This document shows, one piece after another, positions 1-8,286 of a stretch of 64,000 nt of DNA. The stretch is from the NCBI RefSeq assembly GCF_016651435.1, contig NZ_JAEPRJ010000001.1, positions 2,232,001-2,296,000 of the forward strand, written 5' to 3'. Under the pieces are notes generated by a model. That model saw nothing but the letters and a program-made list of their open reading frames with translations, made no database searches and had not been told where the DNA came from. The translations under genes were made by a program, and so were the position numbers. Positions within the stretch are counted from its first letter, which is position 1; every line of letters begins with the position of its first letter. The DNA is from Catonella massiliensis. Its GTDB lineage: Bacteria; Bacillota; Clostridia; Lachnospirales; Lachnospiraceae.

Positions 1-116
1 CTGGCAGTTAAGGTAAGGATGCCCGCCGGTATGAAGCCTAAAATCACAGCAAACAATGTGGCAAAGAAACTCATGTAAAGTGTCTCTCCACAGGCTTTAA
101 GTATAATATCTAACAT
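1..116 (-). CDS. metI: Methionine ABC transporter permease MetI (5' end only)
   Basis: Only about the first 39 codons are in the window; the gene runs off the left edge. The visible N-terminus is a short amphipathic start (MLDIILKACGETLYMSFFAT) followed by a hydrophobic first membrane segment, as in MetI permeases. The ATG shares one base with the metN stop codon (TGATG), so the two genes are translationally coupled. Position after MetQ and MetN gives the identity; the fragment alone would be too short to name. By family knowledge MetI forms the membrane channel for MetN-driven D/L-methionine import. Confidence 0.85.
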   Translation of the reverse strand, partial: MLDIILKACGETLYMSFFATLFAVILGFIPAGILTLTA

Positions 117-1081
117 CAGATTACCTCCCATTTCACACCCTGTTCTTTAAGGAAGGCAAAGACCTTGTCCTTCTCCTCTTCCTTTATCTGAACAGTAAGA
201 CTTCCAAGCACAGTTCCCCTAAAATCGTCAAGCCTAGCCCATATAATAGAGGCTTCCACTCCAAGTTCCTTTGCCATCATAGCAATCACAGGCTTATCAG
301 CAGTTTCATTGTCAAAGAAAATATGCATATTTATGCCGCCACTTGGAAGCATATCAAGGTTTTCTCCAAGAAATGCCTTCACATTCTTGTCAGGATTAAT
401 GAAAATATCCTCAGGCCTTCCCTCTGCCACCATCTTACCGTCTTTAAGGAAGGCTACTCTCTCACAGATCTGCTTAACTACGTCCATCTGATGAGTTACA
501 ACTATGATGGTAATTCCAAGCTCTTTATTTATATGCTTAAGTAAATCAAGGATTTCCCTGGTTGTCATTGGGTCTAGGGCTGAGGTTGCCTCATCACATA
601 GAAGTACCTTGGGATTAAGGATTAGTGCCCTTGCTATGGCTACTCTCTGCTTCTGTCCACCTGAAAGTTCTGAAGGCCTCTTATAGGTTTTATCAGAGAG
701 ACCCACGAGCTCCAGCATCTTAGTAACTCTCTCCCTTACCTCAGGAGATTTTTCCTTCTTCCCCTCAAATACCAGAGGCAGAGCCACATTTTCATACACA
801 TTTTTACGTGAAAGAAGGTTGAAGTTCTGAAATATCATGCTGACTTCTTTTCTTAGGCTGTTAATCTTTGCAGTATCAAGCTCCTCTATTTTTCTGCCAA
901 GAACCTGTACGCTTCCCGAGCTGAATTTCTCAAGACCGTTAAGACAGCGAAGAAGGGTAGATTTACCTGCTCCACTATGCCCTATTATGCCGTAGACTGT
1001 GCCATCTTCGATGTTGAGGCTCACATCACTAAGCACCTTCACTTCCCCGTAGTTTTTCTCCAAATGTTCAACTGTTATCAT
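116..1081 (-). CDS. metN: Methionine import ATP-binding protein MetN
   Basis: ABC ATPase of 321 residues that energises methionine uptake at the inner face of the membrane. Walker A GHSGAGKST lies at residues 34-42, the signature LSGGQKQR near 138, then Walker B and the switch histidine. The last 75 or so residues form the NIL domain typical of MetN, which in E. coli senses methionine and inhibits transport. I chose the ATG at 1081 (MITVEHLEKNYG) because a GGAG precedes it closely; an in-frame ATG nine codons upstream has no ribosome site. The gene overlaps metI by one base and follows metQ after a 234-nt gap. Confidence 0.93.
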   Translation of the reverse strand: MITVEHLEKNYGEVKVLSDVSLNIEDGTVYGIIGHSGAGKSTLLRCLNGLEKFSSGSVQVLGRKIEELDTAKINSLRKEVSMIFQNFNLLSRKNVYENVALPLVFEGKKEKSPEVRERVTKMLELVGLSDKTYKRPSELSGGQKQRVAIARALILNPKVLLCDEATSALDPMTTREILDLLKHINKELGITIIVVTHQMDVVKQICERVAFLKDGKMVAEGRPEDIFINPDKNVKAFLGENLDMLPSGGINMHIFFDNETADKPVIAMMAKELGVEASIIWARLDDFRGTVLGSLTVQIKEEEKDKVFAFLKEQGVKWEVI

Positions 1082-1136
1082 TTTCTCTCCATCTCTCTTA
1101 TATAGCATAACAATATGACAAAGCCGTCAAAATCTC

Positions 1137-1153
1137 GTATCAATACGTGATAC
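1137..1153. promoter_or_regulatory. Palindrome in the metQ-metN gap
   Basis: GTATCA and TGATAC are perfect inverted arms separated by 5 nt, 56 nt upstream of the metN start. The 234-nt gap between metQ and metN otherwise shows no gene. A TTGACG at 1125-1130 (minus strand) could be part of an internal metN promoter, but the matching -10 is poor. Operator function is a guess. Confidence 0.3.
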
Positions 1154-1315
1154 AGGATTGACATCTCTTTGCTTCTAAAAACCCTTGTACAGTATTCATA
1201 ATAAAAAATCATATAGATAGGTCACACCTTCCCTACTTACCCCTTCCATTAGGAATAGTATACGGTGAAAGCATAACCTATCTTCATATGTACCCGATAT
1301 GGGTTTTATTTATTT

Positions 1316-2149
1316 TTAGAATGCAGGGATTACTGAACCCTGATACTTCTCTTCAATAAACTTCTTTACGTCATCAGAAGTAAACGCCTTCTTAAGAGCC
1401 TGAATCTTCTCTAAGTTCTCGTTTCCGCTCTTTACTACTAAGTCATTGAAGTACTGCTTGATAGATGCTGAGTCTGTGCTTTCAAGGATGAGGGAGTCAC
1501 TCTTAGGATTAAGGCCTGCACCAAGCGCATAGTTACCGTTGATTACGGCTGCATCCACATCACTTAAGGTAACAGGGAGGCTCGCTGCTTCAACCTCTGA
1601 GAACTTGAAGTTATGAGAGTTCTCTTCAATGCTTGTAAGGTTATAAAGGTCTTCTGTCTCCTTAAGCTTGATAAGCCCGTTATCAGCTAAGAGAGCAAGT
1701 GCTCTTGACTCATTTGAACCATCATTTGGTATAGCTATAGTTGCGCCATCCTTTAACTCCTTGATATCCTTGATTTTCTTTGAGTAAAGTCCCATAGGCT
1801 CAAGGTGAATCTCTGCTATTGATACCAGATTGAGCTTTCTTTCCTTGTTATCATTCTCCATATATCTGGTTGTCTGATAGTAGTTGGCATCAAGCTCGCC
1901 CTCCTGAACAGCTGTGTTTGGCTGAACATAGTCGTTAAACTCTACTACCTTTACCTTGTATCCTTCTTTCTCAAGGATAGGTACTACAGCACCCTTAACT
2001 ATCTCCTGATGAGGAACAGGGGTTACACCGATAGATATTTCCTTATCATCACTCTTGGCACCACCTGCTGCTCCACAACCTACAAGTGATACTGCTAGAA
2101 TTCCTGAAAGAACTAAAGCACCTAATTTTTTAACACCATTCTTCTTCAT
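1316..2149 (-). CDS. metQ: Methionine-binding lipoprotein MetQ (NlpA family)
   Basis: Substrate-binding protein of 277 residues. The N-terminus is a lipoprotein signal: charged MKKNGVKK, hydrophobic core, lipobox LVGC near residue 25, so it should be lipid-anchored outside the membrane. The mature part starts with the ISIGVTPVPHQEIV-type strand of NlpA/MetQ proteins and contains the YYQTTRYME segment (usually YFQH) of the ligand site. First gene of a metQ-metN-metI unit. No S-box or T-box signature was seen in the leader, so control by a SAM riboswitch is not supported. Confidence 0.92.
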   Translation of the reverse strand: MKKNGVKKLGALVLSGILAVSLVGCGAAGGAKSDDKEISIGVTPVPHQEIVKGAVVPILEKEGYKVKVVEFNDYVQPNTAVQEGELDANYYQTTRYMENDNKERKLNLVSIAEIHLEPMGLYSKKIKDIKELKDGATIAIPNDGSNESRALALLADNGLIKLKETEDLYNLTSIEENSHNFKFSEVEAASLPVTLSDVDAAVINGNYALGAGLNPKSDSLILESTDSASIKQYFNDLVVKSGNENLEKIQALKKAFTSDDVKKFIEEKYQGSVIPAF

Positions 2150-2278
2150 ATATTTTCTCCTCTTTTCTTTAAGTTTTGCCGCTTTAATCGGCTTTCACAG
2201 ATACTGGATTGTTAGAGCTTTACTCTTTCAATCCTTACAAACCTCTTTTTTATTTTTCATTTGCTTTCTGTGTGACTT

Positions 2279-2307
2279 ATTCTATACTAAAAGTTTTGAT
2301 ATTACAA
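2279..2307 (-). promoter_or_regulatory. Promoter of metQNI
   Basis: On the minus strand TTGTAA (2302-2307) and TAGAAT (2279-2284) are separated by exactly 17 nt, upstream of metQ. The leader is about 125 nt and holds a weak GCCG/CGGC hairpin but no recognised riboswitch. Confidence 0.5.
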
Positions 2308-2361
2308 ATACATTAAATCAATACTTTGTTATAGATTTTAGTTATATCAAATTCATTTTCA

Positions 2362-2417
2362 TATACATAGTTGGCGTTTTCGTGTATAATGATGAAAATT
2401 TATCATCACACATACAC
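2362..2417 (+). promoter_or_regulatory. Citrate synthase promoter with overlapping interrupted palindrome
   Basis: A TATACA (2362-2367) and a perfect TATAAT (2385-2390) have 17-nt spacing. The -10 lies inside a nested inverted repeat: GTGTA (2382-2386) pairs with TACAC (2413-2417), and TGATGA (2390-2395) with TCATCA (2403-2408). The position over -10 and +1 suits a repressor operator; the protein is unknown. Together with the metQ promoter this fills the 337-nt divergent gap. Confidence 0.45.
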
Positions 2418-2486
2418 TTGCTACAAGCGTTTTGCTGTTCTATTTACTATTATGTTATACAGAATTGGGGAAAAGGAGGTAGTCTA

Positions 2487-3848
2487 TTGGCTTATAAACT
2501 AAGTATTACACCGGGAATAGAAAGACTTACCGAAGTTTGTCTTGAGAACTCAAGAATCAATGCAGATTTATACAAGGAGCTTGACATTAAGCGCGGGCTC
2601 CGTGACATAAACGGTGCCGGGGTCAGGGCAGGACTTACCAAGATATCAACCATCAACTCTTTTAAGATGGTAGACGGAGTTAAAACTCCCTGTGAAGGCG
2701 AGCTGTATTACCGTGGTATAGATATACACGAGCTTACTGACGGCTTTATAGGTGAGAAGCGCTTTGGCTTTGAAGAGATGACCTATCTCCTGCTCTACGG
2801 TAAGCTTCCTACAGAAGTAGAGCTTACTGACTTTATAAAGGAGCTTGCACATCAGAGGGCACTCCCCCGCAATTTCGTAAGGGATGTCATTATGAAGGCT
2901 CCAAGCAAGGACATGATGAATACTTTGGCAAGAAGTGTGCTTACTCTTTATTCCTATGACTCTCTTGCTGACGATATTTCACTCTCAAATGTAATGCGCC
3001 AATGCCTCAACCTCATAGCTGTCTTTCCAATGCTTTCGGTATATGGCTACCATGCCCACAATCACTACAACAATGGAAAGAGCCTGTACATCCATCATCC
3101 TGAGAAGTCGCTTTCTACGGCTGAGAATATACTAAGGCTTCTCCGTCCTGATAAAAAATATACCTCTATAGAGGCTACCGTACTCGACCTCGCCCTTGTA
3201 CTACACATGGAGCATGGCGGTGGTAACAACTCTACCTTTACTACACATGTAGTAACATCCTCAGGTACGGATACATACTCAGCCATAGCCGCAGCTCTCG
3301 GCTCCCTTAAAGGTCCTAAGCATGGTGGTGCAAATATCAAGGTTATGGGTATGTTTGAAGACCTAAAGAAAAATGTGAAAGACCTTAAAGACGAAGAAGA
3401 GGTCGGCTTATACCTTAGAAAGCTTCTCCACAAGGAGGCCTTTGATAAAAAGGGGCTTATTTATGGTATGGGACATGCGGTTTATTCAATCTCTGACCCG
3501 AGAGCAAATATCTTCAAGGGCTATGTGGAAAGGCTTGCAAAATCTAAGGGAAATGATGCTGACTATGCGCTTTACAGTATGGTTGAAAGGCTTGCACCTA
3601 AGATAATTGGTGAGGAGAGACATATCTACAAGGGAGTAAGCGCCAATATCGACTTCTACAGCGGTCTTGTATATCATATGCTTGGTCTTCCTCCTGAGCT
3701 CTATACCCCTATCTTTGCCTGTGCAAGGATAACCGGCTGGAGTGCACACAGGCTTGAGGAGCTTATAAACACCGACAAGATAATAAGACCTGCCTATGTA
3801 AGTGTTCAGGATACTAAGCCTTACGTGCTAATGAAGGACAGGTCATGA
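2487..3848 (+). CDS. gltA: Citrate synthase
   Basis: Condenses acetyl-CoA and oxaloacetate to citrate in the cytosol; 453 residues. The reading frame stays open far upstream, but homology-like sequence begins at LAYKLSITPGIERL, and a strong AAAAGGAGGT sits 6 nt before a TTG at 2487, so I take UUG as the start. Recognisable parts are LYYRGIDIHELT near the N-terminus, MEHGGGNNSTFTTHVVTSSGTD, the GPKHGGAN segment and GMGHAVYSISDPRA (catalytic His region), then NIDFYSGLVYHMLGLPPELYTPIFACARITGW. Monocistronic, closed by a strong terminator. In anaerobes it usually supplies 2-oxoglutarate for glutamate synthesis; that role is inference here. Confidence 0.92.
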   Translation: MAYKLSITPGIERLTEVCLENSRINADLYKELDIKRGLRDINGAGVRAGLTKISTINSFKMVDGVKTPCEGELYYRGIDIHELTDGFIGEKRFGFEEMTYLLLYGKLPTEVELTDFIKELAHQRALPRNFVRDVIMKAPSKDMMNTLARSVLTLYSYDSLADDISLSNVMRQCLNLIAVFPMLSVYGYHAHNHYNNGKSLYIHHPEKSLSTAENILRLLRPDKKYTSIEATVLDLALVLHMEHGGGNNSTFTTHVVTSSGTDTYSAIAAALGSLKGPKHGGANIKVMGMFEDLKKNVKDLKDEEEVGLYLRKLLHKEAFDKKGLIYGMGHAVYSISDPRANIFKGYVERLAKSKGNDADYALYSMVERLAPKIIGEERHIYKGVSANIDFYSGLVYHMLGLPPELYTPIFACARITGWSAHRLEELINTDKIIRPAYVSVQDTKPYVLMKDRS

Positions 3849-3897
3849 AGCACACTTGTGTAAATGGCATACAGATACCGGGCACAGCCCAAAGAAA

Positions 3898-3937
3898 GAG
3901 ACTGTCAATCTAACCTCTGCTTGACAGCCTCTTTTTA
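3898..3937 (+). terminator. Bidirectional terminator after citrate synthase
   Basis: Stem GAGaCTGTCAA / TTGACAGcCTC with a 12-nt loop followed by TTTTT on the plus strand. The minus strand also ends in a pyrimidine-rich CTCTTTCTTT tract, so it likely ends the 99-residue gene transcribed from the right as well. Confidence 0.85.
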
Positions 3938-3959
3938 TTATTATGCTTTGATATATTGC

Positions 3960-4259
3960 TTAGCTAAGCTCTACCTTAACCGCCTCATAAGGCTTAAATT
4001 CATTCTTTAGGTCATAGATATTATGGCCTGTATATTCGCCTAAAAGACGTCCATTAATTGAGTAATAACGTACAAACTTCTTGTCAGAAACTGATGTCCA
4101 GTGCTCTTCATTCCAGGTCATATATCCGTCAGGATCTGTCTTTTCTGCTTTAAGAAATACATCCACCTGTCTGCCTGCGATTAAAGTGTCGATAAGCCCC
4201 TGTTCATCAAGCTCTACTGTAGTTTTGTTTACAGTATCATAAACCTTCAATAATTCCAT
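3960..4259 (-). CDS. Hypothetical 99-residue protein
   Basis: I do not recognise the family. It is a soluble, acidic protein with no signal peptide or membrane segment, rich in Asp/Glu and aromatics, with a WNEEHWTSVSDKKFVRYYS stretch in the middle. AAGGAG sits 8-9 nt before the ATG. It follows the PTS operon and has its own promoter whose -35 abuts the EIICB stop codon. Probably real given start signals and a shared terminator. Confidence 0.6.
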   Translation of the reverse strand: MELLKVYDTVNKTTVELDEQGLIDTLIAGRQVDVFLKAEKTDPDGYMTWNEEHWTSVSDKKFVRYYSINGRLLGEYTGHNIYDLKNEFKPYEAVKVELS

Positions 4260-4294
4260 TTCTCTTCTCCTTGTATAATATTAGCTTTCCTAAC

Positions 4295-4366
4295 AATACC
4301 TGCAAGTTCATCCAAAGGTATTATAGTAATGTCTAACATGATACAACTATTTATAGCTAAAGTCAA
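4295..4366 (-). promoter_or_regulatory. Promoter and leader hairpin of the 99-residue gene
   Basis: TTGACT (4361-4366) and TATCAT (4338-4343) lie 17 nt apart on the minus strand. The -35 directly touches the EIICB stop codon at 4367 and no terminator separates them, so readthrough from the PTS operon is also possible. The leader contains AATACCT/AGGTATT, a 7-bp hairpin at 4295-4322. Confidence 0.55.
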
Positions 4367-5815
4367 TTACATAAGTCTGTTAACCTCATCAGCTACAAAC
4401 TGAACCTTAGGTCCGATTACAACCTGAACGGAAGTCTTACTAGGCCTTATAATACCTGCAACACCGGCTGATTTAATCTTCTTCTCATCAACTGCGGTAT
4501 AGTCCCTAACTTCAATTCTAAGTCTTGTAATACAGTTATCAACTGAAGTTACATTTTCCTTTCCACCAAGTCCTTCAAGGATTATCTTTGCAACCTCTGT
4601 AAAGTCACCATTTGCAAGAACTGCCTTCATCTCTTCTGCATTGTCAGCATCATCTTCTCTACCCGGTGTCTTAAGGTTAAATGTAACAATAGCAAATCTA
4701 AATACCGCATAGAATACGATAGCCGCTGCTATGCCCAAAGGAATGATGAGCCAGGTCTTTTGTGCAAGTGGAAGCTGTGAACTAAATACAAGGTCGGTAA
4801 GACCTGCTGAGAATGAAAAGCCTGCTCTAAATCCAACTGCCACAGTAATTACCGTAAATACACCGTAAAGGATGGCGTAGATTAAGTAAAGACCCGGTGC
4901 CAGGAACATAAATGCAAATTCGAAAGGTTCTGTAACACCGCAGATAAATGCACATATAGCTGCTGCGCTTAAGAGTGACACTGCATATTTCTTCTTCTCA
5001 GGCTTAGCTGAACGAATCATCGCAAAAGCAGCCGCTGGAAGACCAAACATCATACAAGGGAAGAAGCCTGACATATACATACCTGTAGTTCCTGCTGTAC
5101 CGGTATTTCCCCAGAAGTTACCAAGGTCGTTGATACCAGCCGCATCAAACCAGAATACTGAGTTAAGTGCGTGGTGAAGTCCAAATGGAATGAGGAGACG
5201 GTTAAAGAATGCGTAGATACCTGCTCCTACTGCACCAAGGCTTACTATTGACTTACCAAAGCCAATGAGCCCACCGTAAATTACAGGCCAGATAAAGAAG
5301 AGTATGCCTGATACCACTACTGATACCATGGCTGTAACTATTGCCACTGAACGCTTTCCTGAGAAAAATGCAAGCGCATCAGGAAGTTTTGTGTTCTTAA
5401 ACTTGTTGTAGCAAACTGAGCCTATAATACCCGCTAAAATACCTATGAACTGATTCTGAATCTTACCAAAAGCTACATTTGCTTTGGCCTGTGTCATTAT
5501 CGCGATTGCATCTGATGAAAGAAGTGTAGTTATCATAAGCCAGGATACAAGACCCGCAAGTCCTGCTGTACCGTCCTTATCATCAGCCATACCAACTGCA
5601 ACACCTATAGCAAAGAGCCAGGACATATTGTCAATGAGGGCTGCACCTGCTTTGATTAAAAAGAAACCTAAGATTTCAACTGTTCCTGTGATATCACCAC
5701 CCTGCATAACATGTGGTGAAAGTGCGTAACCTATACCCATAAGAATTCCCGCTACAGGAAGGCAGGCAACAGGTAACATCAACGAGCGGCCTAATTTTTG
5801 CAAATACTTCATCAT
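4367..5815 (-). CDS. PTS sugar transporter EIICB (glucose/N-acetylglucosamine type)
   Basis: Membrane permease that imports and phosphorylates a sugar; 482 residues. The N-terminal EIIC part starts with the family pattern LQKLGRSLMLPVACLPVAGI and has about ten hydrophobic segments plus the GVTEPFEFAFMFLAPGLY motif that typifies glucose/GlcNAc-type EIIC. After a linker near residue 395 comes an EIIB domain with the phospho-cysteine at C428 in NCITRLR. No EIIA is fused; a separate EIIA lies in the same operon. Sugar specificity (glucose, GlcNAc or a glucoside) cannot be fixed from sequence, though a LicT-type regulator and a lone EIIA fit glucose-family sugars. Last gene of the PTS operon. Confidence 0.88.
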   Translation of the reverse strand: MMKYLQKLGRSLMLPVACLPVAGILMGIGYALSPHVMQGGDITGTVEILGFFLIKAGAALIDNMSWLFAIGVAVGMADDKDGTAGLAGLVSWLMITTLLSSDAIAIMTQAKANVAFGKIQNQFIGILAGIIGSVCYNKFKNTKLPDALAFFSGKRSVAIVTAMVSVVVSGILFFIWPVIYGGLIGFGKSIVSLGAVGAGIYAFFNRLLIPFGLHHALNSVFWFDAAGINDLGNFWGNTGTAGTTGMYMSGFFPCMMFGLPAAAFAMIRSAKPEKKKYAVSLLSAAAICAFICGVTEPFEFAFMFLAPGLYLIYAILYGVFTVITVAVGFRAGFSFSAGLTDLVFSSQLPLAQKTWLIIPLGIAAAIVFYAVFRFAIVTFNLKTPGREDDADNAEEMKAVLANGDFTEVAKIILEGLGGKENVTSVDNCITRLRIEVRDYTAVDEKKIKSAGVAGIIRPSKTSVQVVIGPKVQFVADEVNRLM

Positions 5816-5858
5816 AATATTTGTTCCCCTTTCTTTATTAACCCAAAGAAATATTTAA

Positions 5859-6122
5859 TTAAAAGTTCTCCTTAAGGAAGGATTCAAGTACTGTATACGC
5901 CTCATCTTCATCCTCTCCCTCTACAGTTACAACAATTCTGTTGCCCTGTTTTACCCCAAGAGCCATAACCGCCATCAGCCTTTTAAGGTCAGCTTCTTTG
6001 CCATTTTCCTCATTTAGAAGCTTGATATCACTCTTAAATGAGGCTGCCTGCTTTACCAAAAGTCCCGCGGGCCTTGCATGTATGCCGGCTTCTGCGACTA
6101 CGGTATAATTTATCTTCTTCAT
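5859..6122 (-). CDS. ptsH: HPr phosphocarrier lacking the regulatory serine
   Basis: 87-residue phosphocarrier passing phosphate from EI to EIIA. The active histidine H15 is in GIHARPAG. In Firmicutes HPr the next motif reads LKSIMGVMSLG with Ser46, the HPr kinase target that drives CcpA catabolite control. Here it is LKRLMAVMALG: the serine position is Arg48 and the second serine is Ala54. This HPr should therefore carry sugar transport phosphate but not be regulated by HPr kinase. It lies between ptsI and the EIICB gene, 14 nt after ptsI. A second, conventional HPr may exist elsewhere in the genome. Confidence 0.92.
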   Translation of the reverse strand: MKKINYTVVAEAGIHARPAGLLVKQAASFKSDIKLLNEENGKEADLKRLMAVMALGVKQGNRIVVTVEGEDEDEAYTVLESFLKENF

Positions 6123-6136
6123 ATTCTCCTCCTTCC

Positions 6137-7759
6137 TTATATATTTCTTACTGCTTTTCTAAGCGAAAGCACCTTTGTAGGAGATACAGAGAGCTCATCT
6201 ATTCCCATATCCACAAAAGTCCTTGTAAGTGCTGTGTCACCTGCCAGTTCACCACAAATACCTACCCATATCCCGTTTTTATGGGCATTGTCACAGGCCA
6301 TCTTAATAAGCATAAGGATGGCTTTATGGTGAGGATTATAAAACTCTGCCAGATTCTCATTCTGCCTGTCTATGGCAAGGGTGTACTGGGTAAGGTCATT
6401 GGTTCCCACGCTGAAAAAATCAACCTCTTTTGCCAGCTCATCGCTGATTAGTGCTGCTGCAGGAGTCTCTATCATTATACCAAGTTCGGGATTGCCAATA
6501 GTTACACCCTGAGCAATCAGCTCCTCCTTCACCTCGTCAACAATTATCTTTATCCTCTTTACTTCTTCCACCGAGGTTATCATAGGAAACATAATCCCAA
6601 CATTTCCTAATGCAGATGCCCTAAATATCGCCCTTAGTTGGGTCTTAAATAAGTCCTTTTTATTAAGGCAGATTCTTATTGCCCTATATCCAAGCGCAGG
6701 ATTATCTTCTTCGCTAAGCCCAAGATAGCTGGCTTTTTTGTCGGCTCCTATATCAAGCGTCCTGATAATGACTTTCTTCCCGTCAAGCCTCTCTACAACT
6801 TCCTTATAACTTGCAAACTGTTCTTCTTCACTAGGCGCTTCACTTCTTCCAAGATAGAGGAATTCACTTCTAAATAGTCCTATTCCTCCTGCATCATTCT
6901 CTATAACTCTGTCTACGTCGTTTTCACTTCCGATATTGGCAAATATCTCTATCTTTCTGCCATCACGAGTTACATTTTCCTTTCCCTTAAGCTCTGAAAG
7001 CAGGACATTTTCAAGGTTTAATTCCTTTATAAGCTTGTCTATTGCCTCTTTAGCTTTGAAGTCAGGCTCTATATACAGTTTGCCATTTACAGCATCTACT
7101 GCTGCCTCCCTGCCTTCAAGTTCAGTTAGAGCCACACTCCCAAAATCAACCTTCACAAGCGCAGGGATACCGAGACTTCTTGCAAGTATGGCTGTGTGTG
7201 AGCTCGACGAGCCCTTCCTTGTAACAAAGGCCAATACCTTTGATTTATCCATATTTATAGTCTCTCCCGGAGTCAGATCCTCAGCCAAAATGATGACCGC
7301 CTCATCACCTTCAAGCGTGGCTTCAGCCTTGCCTGTAAGCTTTCTTATGACCCTGTTTGATATATCAAGTACATCCACTGACCTTGCCTTCATATAGTCA
7401 TCATCCATGTCTGCAAAGGTTTTGGAAAACACCTTTCCTGTCTCAAAGACCGCATACTCAGCGCAAAGCCTGTCTTCATTTATAAGATTTTGGATATTTT
7501 CGGTATAATCAAGGTCCTCAAGCATCATTTTATGGATGTCAAAAATGAGTGCATTCTCTTCTCCAACCTTATCTATAGCCTCTTCATATAGCCCTTCAAG
7601 CTCGGATTTTGCTTCATCAAGAGCTGCATTTAGCCTGGCCAGTTCTTTGTCTGTATCCTCAACCTCCTTCTCTTCAGGCACGTACTCATCACCGCCAAAG
7701 ACCGCTATCTTACCAAAAACAGCTCCGTTAGACACCACATTTCCGCTAAACTCTCTCAT
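6137..7759 (-). CDS. ptsI: PTS Enzyme I (phosphoenolpyruvate-protein phosphotransferase)
   Basis: 540-residue general PTS enzyme; it takes phosphate from PEP and hands it to HPr. Phospho-histidine H188 lies in GSSSSHTAILARSLGIPALV. The C-terminal PEP-binding barrel shows GGIGLFRSEFLYL, the NDLTQYTLAIDR substrate motif and GICGELAGD with the catalytic cysteine. It is somewhat shorter than the usual 570-575 residues, mainly at the C-terminus. Its place inside a sugar-specific operon, next to its own HPr, means this operon encodes the whole phosphorelay. Confidence 0.95.
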   Translation of the reverse strand: MREFSGNVVSNGAVFGKIAVFGGDEYVPEEKEVEDTDKELARLNAALDEAKSELEGLYEEAIDKVGEENALIFDIHKMMLEDLDYTENIQNLINEDRLCAEYAVFETGKVFSKTFADMDDDYMKARSVDVLDISNRVIRKLTGKAEATLEGDEAVIILAEDLTPGETINMDKSKVLAFVTRKGSSSSHTAILARSLGIPALVKVDFGSVALTELEGREAAVDAVNGKLYIEPDFKAKEAIDKLIKELNLENVLLSELKGKENVTRDGRKIEIFANIGSENDVDRVIENDAGGIGLFRSEFLYLGRSEAPSEEEQFASYKEVVERLDGKKVIIRTLDIGADKKASYLGLSEEDNPALGYRAIRICLNKKDLFKTQLRAIFRASALGNVGIMFPMITSVEEVKRIKIIVDEVKEELIAQGVTIGNPELGIMIETPAAALISDELAKEVDFFSVGTNDLTQYTLAIDRQNENLAEFYNPHHKAILMLIKMACDNAHKNGIWVGICGELAGDTALTRTFVDMGIDELSVSPTKVLSLRKAVRNI

Positions 7760-7771
7760 AATCTCCTCCGA

Positions 7772-8242
7772 TTATTTAAGGTATTTGATGATTACATCAC
7801 CCTTATTTACAGCTTGAGGCTTAGTGTATGTAAGCTTCTTACACTGTTCCGGATTGCATATGATAACAGGAGTTTCAAGTCTGTAGCCAGCAAGCTTGAT
7901 TTTTTCAAAATCTGCAACCACCAGCAAATCACCAGCCTTAACCTCATCTCCTTCTTTTACCTTTACATCAAAGCCCTCACCTTTAAGGTTTACGGTGTCA
8001 AGTCCTATATGTAAAAGTATGTCTATGCCGTCCTTTGTGGTAAGGCCTATAGCGTGTGAAGTTGGGAATACGGTGGTAACGGTCCCACATACAGGAGAGT
8101 AAAGCTCGTTCTCCTCAGGTATAACCGCCACTCCCTTGCCTACCATTTCCTCACTAAAGGTTATATCAGGTACATCCTTGATACTTATAAGTTTGCCCTT
8201 TACAGGCGATACAATCTCAAGTTCTTTTTTCTTAAAAAACAT
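7772..8242 (-). CDS. PTS EIIA component, glucose (Crr) type
   Basis: Soluble 156-residue EIIA. The phospho-acceptor is H78 in GIDILLHIGLDTVNL, with the partner H63 in PTSHAIGL, and an EIVSPVKG start typical of the Crr fold. It should pass phosphate from the HPr of this operon to C428 of the EIICB. Located 12 nt upstream of ptsI and 44 nt after the antiterminator gene. Confidence 0.92.
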   Translation of the reverse strand: MFFKKKELEIVSPVKGKLISIKDVPDITFSEEMVGKGVAVIPEENELYSPVCGTVTTVFPTSHAIGLTTKDGIDILLHIGLDTVNLKGEGFDVKVKEGDEVKAGDLLVVADFEKIKLAGYRLETPVIICNPEQCKKLTYTKPQAVNKGDVIIKYLK

Positions 8243-8286
8243 AAATTCTCCTTTCAGTGCAGGACACCTTATCCTGCCTTTACCAT

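Noticed and set aside
2150..2300. Possible SAM riboswitch before metQ
   Set aside because: No S-box core sequences or stable multi-stem fold could be seen.
2055..2486. N-terminal extension of citrate synthase frame
   Set aside because: It reads through the metQ start and the divergent promoter region; the TTG at 2487 has an ideal ribosome site.
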